NCBI RefSeq assembly: GCF_000516985.1
Contig: NW_006917093.1
Coordinates: forward strand, 4,946,014-5,010,013
DNA length: 64,000 nucleotides
Origin: Pestalotiopsis fici W106-1
Taxonomy: Eukaryota > Ascomycota > Sordariomycetes > Amphisphaeriales > Sporocadaceae
Direction of reading: 5' to 3'
Shown: piece after piece, positions 11,070 to 21,174 of the stretch
How the letters are laid out: every line of letters begins with the position of its first letter
Numbering within the stretch: position 1 is the stretch's first letter
Position numbers and translations under genes: made by a program
Notes under the pieces: model-generated
Told to the model about the DNA's origin: nothing
The model's database searches: none
Seen by the model: only the letters and a program-made list of their open reading frames with translations

Positions 11070-13869
11070 GTGTACAGAGTAGTAAGATGATGCGGTGACT
11101 AGGTAGTAGGCAGGCAAGCAAGTAGACAGTCAGGCGGGCAGACTAGGTAGAGTTAGTGGTTTTTTTTCCCTCTCGTTTCCCCTGCCTTTCCTTATTCCCT
11201 ACCCGTCCGAGTGGATTCGAGATGCGTTGTTCGCACGTGGTTCGCGGCCCAAAGTTGGGATGGATTGGATGTGCGAGGATAAGGGAAAAAAAAAAAAATA
11301 ATCTACCAAAAAAAATCTACCGCCTGGACTAGTACCTGATGAACATTTTTCGGGGGGCGAGGAGGGGGGAGAACAAGCCAAGGATGAGACTGCATTTGTT
11401 GGAAGGCTGGTAGGTAGGTAGCAGGTAGGTAGGGTGGTACGGTAAAATAGTACGTTCCGTAGTTTGACCTTCTTTCCACTACAGAGTACATACACTATCA
11501 TTCCCTAGGCGGGGCTGGCTCAATCCTGTCGCTCGTGGTGCTCCCGATTAGGCATGTAGCTTGGTGACAGCACCAATTTGTCGGTGTGACATGAGAAACT
11601 TTTTTTTTTTTTTTTCCTTACCGCGATGCCGGGTTGGATCCCGGAACACGGGTATGTTCACTAGTGCTTTTGCTTGAACAGGGCAATCCCTAGCGACCGC
11701 CGACTAGAGAATATCCATTTGTGGGAGTATTGGAAGCATTGATGGGCTGTCAACGGAAGCAGATGAACTTCTCATGCGTGTGGGTTCCATCTAGGAGGAA
11801 GAACCATACCAGCTATCTGGATTCCATATTTCAACTTTAGCCTCGCTGCTTTTTTCTGTCTGTATGCTTTCAAAGCAGAGTTAGATCTAAATCCAATGCG
11901 GGCAATAAGAAGATCATCATGTACGTGCGACTCACTCGTCTCCACGGTAAGGGACAACAAGCAAGCAAGCAAGCAGGAAGAGAGGAGTATTTACGTGGTA
12001 CACATGGTACATATGGCGTCAGTTACCGACAATTCGTTCCAGAGCTCCACGCACGCATGTCTGAACTGGCGGAGATCATTGATCGTCGTCTATACCTTGT
12101 ATACTAACTACTCAGTAGTTTAGTTAGTACTTGCATGGATAGTACCTACTTTGTGTGTGTGTCTCTCGAGTCCATACATAGTAGACCAACCATGGATAAG
12201 AGTGATTACATTTCTGTTTGATGAAGAATCAAAACGAATCAAATGCGGGCACTATGTTTTGCTAAGGAGTCCTCCCGCTGATTGCAGCTGCTTACCACCT
12301 TGTCTCGTGTGTACGTAAGTTAGTTGACAACAAACATTGCAAATTGCAGCCTCGTTGACCAGGGGGGGAACAGGATGAATGGAAAACATTGAGCAATGCC
12401 AGCCCACATGCCATTCGAGTACTTAGTTTGAGAAGTACATGGCTTCCTTCCTGGTAACGGGCAATGATCTTATCACAAATTTACACGTACCTTACCACGT
12501 GAACATAGACTCTCCCTTGCCTCTCTCTGCCCAACTCTGAAGTGACTGGTTGCATGTGGCTGGATAGACTCTGGAGTCCACGTCGGTTCTCGCATTTGGA
12601 CAAATTTAGAAAACTTCATGTATGAACTCATGTACGTACATTATTCATACATTCAACGTGGGTGTTGGAGGCATTACATGGACTGTAACCTTAGCCTTGA
12701 GATATCTTACACATTTCCTTTGCAGCTAATTGTCCTTGGGGCCTTGGCTTGCGCTACCCACTGATGCCACCAACTAAAAAGTACATACTAACTACACTAA
12801 CATTCCCAAGTGTGCCAGTCCCCAGGATACCTACATGCCCTAAAAAAGACAGTCCAAGTAAGGTACCTTCAAGGTTGCCATGCACCCTCTTTACGCTACC
12901 TTGGACTTACCGCTTGACCGCTTCCCCCCTCTCCGCCAATCTCGAACTGCATGTTTCCCCATCCTGCTGGGTGCTGGTTGGGCCTCTTTCTCTCTCTTTA
13001 AATTTTTTTTTCTTTCCCTTTTCTCCATTTCTTCCAATTCTTCCGTGCGTTTTCGTTGCTTCTTGAGCAAAGCAAAGGCGGACGGACCCCTGCCGGCGCC
13101 TGGATCGATCCCAGCCAAGCAAGATCAAGCCCCATGCGTGTCTCACTCTCACCGATACTTGGTCGTTTTGCCTTTGGCTCGCACAGGCTCGTTGCAGAAC
13201 GAGCATTGCTGATGCATCTCCCAACTGCACGGCCAATCTCGAGCTTACCTCACGGCAGCACCTAAAACCAGTCATTCGGCTCTCCAATGACAATCACGGA
13301 CAAGGCATCCACCGTCTTGCGTCTGGTGCCCATCGGATCACCCGCCGCCCTCGTCTTCGTTGTTGTCGTTGCTGTTGTCGGTGCGTCCTGTCCAGGTAGT
13401 AGTAGTCTGTTGTAAGGTATGTAGCAATAGTATTATTATTAGTAGACACCCAAGTCGGAAAAAAAAAGAAAAAAAAAAGTCTCAATGGCCCAAAGTACAT
13501 ATACCGACCTCATCAGCCCGCCACTCTTGCCTGCCTCACTCCTCGCTTGAAATCTGATTCTGAGCTGACGGGATCCTCTCAGGTGACGACGACGACGAAG
13601 ACTTGTTTCTGTGGTGGTTTGTTCCGTGTTTATTCTATTGTTTCTATTGCACATAAGTAAAGAGGGAAGGATCCGCGAAAAAGGGTATTTGTTTGTTCTC
13701 TTGGGGCTGCCTCTCCTCCACTTGTACTACTTCCCTCGCGGTCGGATCTACTTAATACTACCTTCCGCCCGGACCGACTCCATTTTCGGACGGACGACTA
13801 TATCGCAGCCCGCCCAGAACCCGTTTCGTCTACGGGACCTTGCTGCTCGGGCTACCGCCAACCTTTTCG
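11070..13869. other. Intergenic region before the F-box gene
   Basis: No supportable gene. It holds a cluster of TAGGTAGG-type units at 11411-11433, A runs near 11285-11300, a T run near 11600-11616, a CAAG microsatellite at 11958-11973, and a short palindrome at 12106-12120. Pyrimidine-rich DNA near 12960-13040 may belong to the F-box promoter. The longer frames at 12891-13293 are low-complexity and unconvincing. Confidence 0.65.
11958..11973 (+). repeat. CAAG tetranucleotide repeat
   Basis: Four CAAG units in tandem in non-coding DNA; a similar short run lies near 33704-33718. Confidence 0.8.
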
Positions 13870-15159
13870 ATGGACGCCTTACCCGTTGAGCTTTTGAGGC
13901 TCATCTTTGGCTACTGTGACCGGCAATCCGCCAGGCATCTGCGCGAGGCCAACAGGACCCTGGCCAATGTCGGTTACGAGTATATGCTGTCGCCGCGCTT
14001 CACTGTCCTTGCCTACCGGGATGATGTCGACCGCCTGCGCAATATTGCCCTGCACCCGCAGCTGAGGGGCAGCATTGACTCGATTGTCATCAATCTCTCT
14101 GACGTCGACGATTATGACGCGAGACACGCCGCATGGTTGCAACACTTTATCCAATTACCGGAAGACCGTCAACTAACCCTGAGCAGTGCCTGGAATGAAT
14201 ATCCAAAGATTGCCGAGAACCGGAAGAAACTGGCCCAGTTCCATACGAGGGCCGACGACCTGCGAGAAGCGCTCGCCGCCCTTCCCAATCTGAAGTCAGT
14301 GTCTGTTACCTTCACCGAGTGTCCCGTCGACAATGCCGTTCTGCGCGACGTCTACGGTGTGCCGAGCTGCCGAAGGATGAACCGCGCCACCGCATACGAG
14401 AACCTCAACGCCATCGTCGCAGCCTTGAACGGGCTGCCACTGACCTCGCTATCCATTGACTGGTTTCCCTTGGAGATGCTGAAAACGCCCGTCCACCGGA
14501 GACACTGGTTCACACACTCACGCTCGTTCAAGAGCCTCTCTCGGTTCGACCTGACGCTGGACCCGTCTGGATTGCAAGGGCCTGCAGCTGCCATGAAGGC
14601 CGTGAATGGCCTTGGGTTTGTCTTGCAGCAGGCGGCAAATGCCCGCACCCTGAGGGTTGCATTTCACCCATACTCGAGCCCGGATTCGAAATTTGCCATC
14701 AACTTTAGGGAAATGCTCAATGGGTTTGTCTTTCCGGAATTGGAGGATTTGACCCTGGTGGGCATGTCCTGTGAGGAGCGAGATCTCAAGACTTTCATCT
14801 CACAGCATCGCGCGACCCTGCAGCGTCTGCGCCTAGGCGGCCGTGGACTGGCCAAACCCTATCAAGCGTCACTCGGCGGCATGCATCTGCGTGAAGGAAC
14901 GCTGAAGTCACTCTTCGTGGGGCTACGGTCTCAGCTTACAAAACTCGAGCGTGTGCATCTCGAGGGCATCTTTGAGTGCGAAGGACAGTACGAAACATAC
15001 AACTTCTATCCTCTGACAAACGAGGACTGGGAGGAGGTGCCCCGGCCAAGCTGGGTGCACTCATCCCGTGAGACTATTAGCTGCCTTCCCTTTGAACAGT
15101 TCCTTACGGCAGGCCGACCATATCCTGGGAACATGTTCGGTCAACAGAACAACAACTAA
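13870..15159 (+). CDS. F-box domain protein
   Basis: Probable substrate adaptor of an SCF (Skp1-Cullin-F-box) ubiquitin ligase, 429 residues in one exon. Residues 1-40 match an F-box: an initial Leu-Pro-x-Glu-Leu-Leu, then an Ile-Phe-x-Tyr-Cys-Asp and an Asn-Arg-x-Leu spacing typical of fungal F-boxes that bind Skp1. The remainder has regularly spaced leucines and phrases such as 'LxxLxxVxLxGI', which suggest degenerate leucine-rich repeats for substrate binding. The frame is open 30 nt upstream to an earlier ATG at 13840. The ATG at 13870 is preferred because it sits directly on the F-box. No partner or target can be read from the neighbourhood. Confidence 0.85.
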   Translation: MDALPVELLRLIFGYCDRQSARHLREANRTLANVGYEYMLSPRFTVLAYRDDVDRLRNIALHPQLRGSIDSIVINLSDVDDYDARHAAWLQHFIQLPEDRQLTLSSAWNEYPKIAENRKKLAQFHTRADDLREALAALPNLKSVSVTFTECPVDNAVLRDVYGVPSCRRMNRATAYENLNAIVAALNGLPLTSLSIDWFPLEMLKTPVHRRHWFTHSRSFKSLSRFDLTLDPSGLQGPAAAMKAVNGLGFVLQQAANARTLRVAFHPYSSPDSKFAINFREMLNGFVFPELEDLTLVGMSCEERDLKTFISQHRATLQRLRLGGRGLAKPYQASLGGMHLREGTLKSLFVGLRSQLTKLERVHLEGIFECEGQYETYNFYPLTNEDWEEVPRPSWVHSSRETISCLPFEQFLTAGRPYPGNMFGQQNNN

Positions 15160-15841
15160 AAGGGAGTTGCATTTACGGCGCATATTTTTGCATTTCTTGG
15201 CCTTTTTTTTTCTCCTGCTTTTTCTACACGTATAGATTGTCGAGGCACACGCCGATGACGAAACAGCATTTACTGGAATGGCTTCTGGCGTTTCTTTGGG
15301 ATGGAGCATCACCTCAATTCGCAGCTACATATACACACACACACACATTGGATGATATGTTTGGGATAGTACGATAGTATGTAATTAATAACTGCAACGG
15401 TTACGAAAATGAGGTTGTTTTCCTATGTCATTGTTGCTCTATTTCTTGGAACACAGCACTTTAGTGCGTGGGGAAAGCTGGTTTGTGTACGCACTCCAAA
15501 AGGTGCATTACCGGTCAGAAATCAGGTTAGTAGCGCACGAAGTGGCAAAAACCATCGTCACAGCGCGTGAACTCGGCTACATGGCACAGCTTTTGAGCCA
15601 GGAAACAGGATTGGTTGCGACGGATGATATCAGATAAGCGAGCAGCAGCAGCAATACATTCAGAGAATGAAGACTGTATCGAAGCAATTATATAACCTTG
15701 GATCCTCTGCAATGTGCAATTTTTGTCGTGACTATAATCAATCAATCAACCCAATCTACACTTAAACCCCCTCAACACATAAAATCATCACAGAAGCCCC
15801 CTGCTTCTTGTCGCCTCACACAACAACAACAACAATCCACA
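15160..15841. other. Gap between the F-box and 92-aa genes
   Basis: Presumed 3' UTR of the F-box gene (T-rich near 15200), a CA repeat at 15333-15346, and the CAA-rich leader of the next gene, which has four CAA units just before its ATG. The frame at 15425-15637 shows no domain and was not called. Confidence 0.6.
15333..15346 (+). repeat. CA dinucleotide repeat
   Basis: Seven AC units in non-coding DNA between two plus-strand genes. Confidence 0.85.
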
Positions 15842-16397
15842 ATGGAAGCCTGGCAATCCGTCCTCGTTTCTCTAGTCATAGTTTGCACCATCTTGGCCGG
15901 TGGCTATGTTGCTTACGAGCAGGGCATGTTTGACCCGCTGATTGAAAAGATTGGGTACGCCTCACATGGACTAGACTACTGTAATTGTTACAACTTACAG
16001 TGGCTTGTCACTCGTCCATCTACTAGTTTCTGACATTGGCAATATTGGGTACTAATTGAAAATCTCCGATTTGCAGTGTCATGATGTTCAAGGCTAAGGC
16101 TGAAGCCGAGAAGGAGAAGTACCAAGCCCAAGGGCTCAAGGCCGGCGAGGACTTTGTCGACGGTAAGCAGCCGCAGGCCCCTTTCACGTTCCATTTCCCT
16201 GTGATCTCCAAAGAGAACTTCCCGATGCAGGAACCTTCAAAAGTGCTGTATTCGTTAAACGAAATAAAGAGAATTGCTAGCTAATAATCGGGCTGTTTTT
16301 TCCCCCCTCGATTGCAGATCAGCTCAAAGGCAATAAGCAAGCGCGCGATGTCATTTCGGGCGTAGGTCCCATCGGAGGCTTAAAGAAGGAGTTGTAA
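15842..16397 (+). CDS. Small single-pass membrane protein (92 aa)
   Basis: Unrecognised fungal microprotein in three exons: 15842-15954, 16077-16162 and 16318-16397. Introns are GTACGC...TGCAG (122 bp) and GTAAGC...TGCAG (155 bp), and phases are consistent across both junctions. An N-terminal hydrophobic helix (about residues 7-26) is followed by a short linker, a charged Lys/Glu/Ala-rich helix that is probably a coiled coil (about residues 41-65), and a C terminus ending in Gly-Gly-Leu-Lys-Lys-Glu-Leu. The last four residues, KKEL, resemble an ER-retrieval signal, but with no lumenal topology shown this is only a note. The architecture suits a membrane-anchored assembly factor, but I have no family name. 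Its downstream flank carries a perfect foldback repeat. Confidence 0.75.
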
Positions 16398-16440
16398 TAA
16401 TTTTCACGTGTGAGACCATGCTGTTATACGGACAACGGCA

Positions 16441-16458
16441 GGCGGCGGCGGCGGCGGC
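16441..16458 (+). repeat. GGC trinucleotide repeat
   Basis: Six GGC units ending 2 bases before the left arm of the foldback repeat. Confidence 0.85.
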
Positions 16459-16460
16459 TA

Positions 16461-16578
16461 CCTTCAATGCTTGCATATGGAGCAAAAGACCCAAGGAAGT
16501 GTCGTTTTCTTTTTAACGTTTGAGAGAAGTCAAATATCAGTCGAGGCATGCTTTTGCTCCATATGCAAGCATTGAAGG
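16461..16578 (+). repeat. Perfect 28-bp inverted repeat with 62-bp loop
   Basis: Left arm 16461-16488 starts CCTTCAATGC and ends GAGCAAAAG; right arm 16551-16578 is its exact reverse complement over all 28 bases, with a 62-base loop. Similarity stops sharply at the arm ends. The structure begins 64 bases after the stop of the 92-aa gene and so probably lies in its 3' UTR. A chance match of this length at this distance is effectively excluded. It could be an RNA hairpin, a foldback element or a cruciform. No terminal-repeat transposon coding sequence fits in the loop. Confidence 0.9.
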
Positions 16579-16972
16579 AAAACCTTCAGACTCGAGACTA
16601 AGAAAGCACCAGGGGGTGGTGGTTGGCACAGCCAATCCAAATCCAGGGTCCTGTTCGCTCTCTTTCTTAAGGCTGGCGGCCGTTCGTTCGTGTCCGACTC
16701 GATCCAGTCCAGTACCTACCAGCTACGCACTATGGTATACGAACCCCACCCGTTACATTAATTAGCAGCTTGGAAAGCTGGAGTGCATTACATCGGTGGC
16801 GTTGGCATTGCCCGCTGGTCATTCATGGAACATCTTTCCACTTTCTCTCTCGGAATTTTGTAGAAATAAATGCAGCATTATCTTTTTGCGAGCCATGGCA
16901 TTGTTCATTATCCAAAGGAGCGAGTTTCATTGGATTCCTTACCTATCATATCAGTCATATAGAGGAAAGGCC

Positions 16973-16995
16973 AAAAAAAAAAAAAAAAAAAAAAA
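16973..16995 (+). repeat. 23-base poly(A) tract
   Basis: Homopolymer in non-coding DNA. Confidence 0.9.
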
Positions 16996-18557
16996 GAACT
17001 TTGATAAAAAGACGCGTTGTTTTCACCGGCGCGGCCGTCAACCTTGTGAACCTTATGCACCGTGTCTTACTCGCGGATCTCATCTCAGATGGGGGAGAGA
17101 GAAGAAGAACAAAACATTCAAGACATTATCTGCGACTATTCCATAGTGCCAGGGGTCTTTTTTTTTTTTCCCTCTCCCAAACCCCCAAATGTCTTTTAAT
17201 TTCCTGCAACGGGCAGCGAAACGAGATCCATTGGGTGTCAATGTTCAGTATTACAGTATGCGTCAAAGACTGAACAGCTCACTCACAATCACTCCACTCG
17301 CCTAGTAAAAAGAACGAATCTTGTAACCAACCAATTGTGCCCACTATACAAATACAAGAACAGACTAAAAGGCAGTCGCTATTTCCGGTACGGCCCAGCC
17401 GATGGCCTTACTAGGAGGCAATTCAGTGTTTCTCTTTCATCCTTTCCCTCCCTTCCTACCTACCTCTTGTTTGTTGGGCAGAAATCCTCTTGGGGACCCC
17501 GCGGAAATGGCCCCTAGAGCAGGTACACAACATAATACAGAGAAAAAGAGACAGTCTAAAATGGACGTTCGGGGGGCGGGATCTACCACCTAGGAAGATG
17601 TGTAGTACTTGCACTAATTTTTTTTTTTTTTTAACTAATGTACCCAGATGATCCGGCTCAGGGCCAAGCAAGGAGCCGCCGGGTAGAGTTTACTGCACAT
17701 ATCCTGGCAATTCAGAGAGCCCATTGATGTATGTATATGTATGGGTGCGTTGCTGCTGCATGATGATAATAAGCCCGGCAACGTCAGCAGTCTGATGGGC
17801 ATCGTCTGATTATTACAGCTTCGTGAAAAGAAGAAAGGACCAAAAAAAAAAAAAAGACACATCTCAAGCCAATTGGGAAATGGGACGAGTAATGTAGCAC
17901 CGGTAAAGAAGACCTGTATTGGGAGGAGGAAACCAATCAGACTCGACCCGGCGCGGAACATGTTGAGAGTACTGTCTCAGATAGCTACGTGCCCACCAAT
18001 GTATGTAAACATGTGCCACCACCAATGAATTGGCTTTGGCGGCTTGATTTGACTTGGCTTCAACCATCAGCCACGGACCTGGCAAAGCACGTTGAGCAAA
18101 AAAGCTTTCATTCCTTTACAATGGGTCGAGGGGTCTGGTCTGGTCCGTTCTGGTTTTCTTTTGCCAACGTGGAATGATCTCCCCAGGTTGACGATCACAT
18201 TCAGCTCTGCTGGGCCCGGTCTCGAACCTTTTGGATCCCCATGCCATCTGAGATTCTGGAGTGAAGTGCCGGGATCAGGATTCATGGGAGACGCACATCA
18301 CCTCGTCCTGCGTTACGCACCAGCCCAACACATAACCCACATAGTATACGCAGTAGAATACTAAGTTTTACCAACTGCACCTGTGAACAATGCTTCCAAA
18401 AAAGACCGAGACTTGCCTAACATTCTACATATGTAATGAGGATACTTTTGCACATTACCCAACTTTCCCCACGTCTGAGCTAGACAGTAGAACGCGTCGT
18501 TCAAAGACGATGCACCCGCCGTCCCACCCGCCTCTCGGCAGGCGCCTCTTTCCCTGT

Positions 18558-18577
18558 GCTGCTGCTGCTGCTGCTGC
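18558..18577 (+). repeat. CTG trinucleotide repeat
   Basis: About 20 bases of GCT/CTG repeat in DNA without a supported gene. Confidence 0.85.
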
Positions 18578-19473
18578 AAGTGTCCATGCGTCAGGCGTTC
18601 ATCTGGCAGCAACTTGGCTAGTCCTGCGAACTATCGTGAGCAAGCCCCGAACAGTACGTGCCAAGCTTTCATGCACGGCGAGAGGGAGATGGGGGAAACA
18701 GATAAAGGCAGGGCGGCAGAGGGGGTTTATTTTATTTTTATATTTTTTTATTATTTTTAATAAGGTTCGGTATTGAGCATATGTACAAATCTGGTCATGT
18801 ATGAATCCAAGATGGAATGCAGAAATAAGAGGTGGATTTTGTACTCGACTTACACAGGGCAAATGATACACTAGACGGGACTGATTGAAAGTGGATCTCG
18901 ACGACGAAACACTTGCCAGGAGCAGCGAAATGGGAAATACTAACACCTACCCGGCGTACCGGAGAAGAGCATCATGAGATCACACAAAATTGACCGACTG
19001 GACTGCTGGCCAACCGGAGGCGGCGGCAATGATGACAGCTTCTGTTGGCCGTGCTCCAAGCATCGATAGACAATGGGCGCGTGCTTTGCCTGAAAAAAAA
19101 AAAAAGGGAAAAAAAAAAAAAAAAAGAGGCCCTTCTATGGTGGAGCAATAAGTTGGCAGTTTTCCCAGCTTCATGGGACATCCTGGATGATATCGACTAG
19201 GTGCAAAGCTTCCGAGTATTTTGTACCCGCGCTGGTGAAGTGTAAGTTATAGTAATACAAAACGTTGGTAGAATTTCAAGACGGTGACGAATATAGAGAA
19301 TTGACAGCCCTGCTAGACATGGGGGCTCATCCGTTTTTTTTCTCCTTCTCTGTCTCTCTATCTTTGACAGTGATCTCGTCTTCTCTCGAGTAATCAATCC
19401 TCTCACTCCTCATTAACACAAGCAAACATAGTTGTGCAAACCCGCGGGAGGGTCAATCAAAAGAAGCAGCCGA

Positions 19474-19504
<31 letters not shown>

Positions 19505-19520
19505 ACAACAGCAGCAGCAG
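19474..19520 (+). repeat. CAG/CAA triplet repeat
   Basis: About 47 bases of mixed CAG and CAA units. It would encode polyglutamine in one frame, but the surrounding frames show no domain or splice pattern that supports a gene. Confidence 0.8.
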
Positions 19521-21174
19521 TATATTGCTTTTTCACTTCATCTGCACTCGGCCACGGGCGTTCCTGGATCTCTATCTGACACAAGTTCATCTCGAAAGAG
19601 TCGCGCCCCCTCCTCGCCGTGCGCCATCTCAGCCCGAACTAGCCTACCACAATCGAGCCCGGTCAGATTTGCACAGGCACATTTCGGCCCCCCGCATTAC
19701 GCCGCCGGCAAGCTCAAATCACTTGCAATTTCCAGACATTGTTCGTTTTTCTTGCTGTTATCTTGGCCCCGGCATTTCAAGAAACGACAAGTCTGGAAAA
19801 GTACTGGTTTGGCTGACAAGTACGCCAAGGAGGAAGAGAGAGAGACGAGTAGGATACCAAAGGACTGGAGACCCCGTTATTCCTAAAGCGATTCTTTTGC
19901 ACGTTTGATCAGCCCGTACCTTAATTCTAGGGCTTTCGTGCCTGGATTGGGGACCAAATATCTTGGCTCTCTTTCTTTCTTTTCTTTTTCTTTTCTCTTC
20001 AATTAGAGCCCCATAGCTCGGGCTCAAAGCCTTCGTACCTACACTGGGGTACAAGCACTAGGAAGTACTACACTACAACAACAACCGTCCCATCCATCCA
20101 TCACATCCCATCCTATCCGAGGAGAGAGGTCTGCAGACTTGATCACTGCAGCCAGCAGAAGCAGCTTATTACAGTAGCAGCAGCACAAGACTTTTACTAC
20201 AGTATCTACACACCATCTTGCTTTTGGACCCGCCTGTCCTGCTGCTACTGCTGCTTGGCCCTCCATTGGCAGCGGTATCCGATCCGTCCCTTTTTTTTCT
20301 TCTTCCTCTTTCCCCTCCCCTTCCCCTACCTAGTTTCTTGTTGCTCATCATACCCAATTACACCACCCCCTGGCCCCATCCCCTCGGCGGCAGCACTGCA
20401 TCATACACACCACCATACTGGCACTCTCCGGTGTCATATGTGGGTTCTGCATGTGCTAAACTTGCGGAAGCCTTGAGAGCTTGCTGAAAGAAAGAGAGCC
20501 AGCCACACTGCATTGCGTCTCTCGTTGCGCCTTTCAAGGTAACATTGCCGCAGGGGCCTAATTACTTACTTTTACTTGACTGGTCGCCTGCCGGGGACGT
20601 TGGGATAACTCAGCGAAAGAGAGAGAAGAGAGAGCGAAGTCAAGTAGGTACTTCGTACATTTACATTACCCAGCACTGAGGTACCTACTTTAGTGGTTGG
20701 CTCGGGTCCAAAACGTCACTGGTGGTCTGTTCTGGTCTCTGTCGGTACCTTAACTCTGGTCCTGATTTGATCCCTGGTCCCTGGTCCTGGTCTTCCCCCA
20801 AGGCTGGCAGCAGCATTCCCAAGCAGAAAAAAACTCTCCGCTTTTAATCATCGGCCGCGCCCCCCATCCCCTCCAATCTTGTTGGAATCTCCATTCCCAG
20901 TGTAAGCCGGTTTCTACTTCTCGGCTTCGGGGCCCTCCCAAAAAGACAAACAGACAATCCAGTCTTGTTGCTTGCTTTACTTACATGCCAGTTGGGTATT
21001 CCCCGGGGGACACTTCCACCGATTACTCGTTCCGTCATTTCATCGGTTTGGGATCGACCAAGACAACCTTTTTTTCCCTCCTCTTCCCTTCTCGTTCCTC
21101 TCCTCACACTCTTATTTTCATATGAATGATTGAAGCTGTACTCGTCAGGTGGTAGACCTGCTTTCTGCAATAAT

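Larger units (their letters stand above)
16398..21174. other. 4.8-kb gene-free stretch
   Basis: No convincing gene. It holds the foldback at 16461-16578, a GGC run, a 23-A tract at 16973-16995, a CTG run at 18558-18577, a CAG/CAA run at 19474-19520, paired A runs near 19093-19125, and T runs near 17161 and 17618. Frames at 18390-18776 and 19432-19908 owe their length to triplet repeats and low complexity. From about 20040 the DNA is pyrimidine-rich and may hold the promoter and leader of the SYLF gene. Confidence 0.65.

Noticed and set aside
19432..19908. Two overlapping polyglutamine/serine frames
   Set aside because: Length comes from a CAG/CAA repeat; no domain or coherent splice structure.
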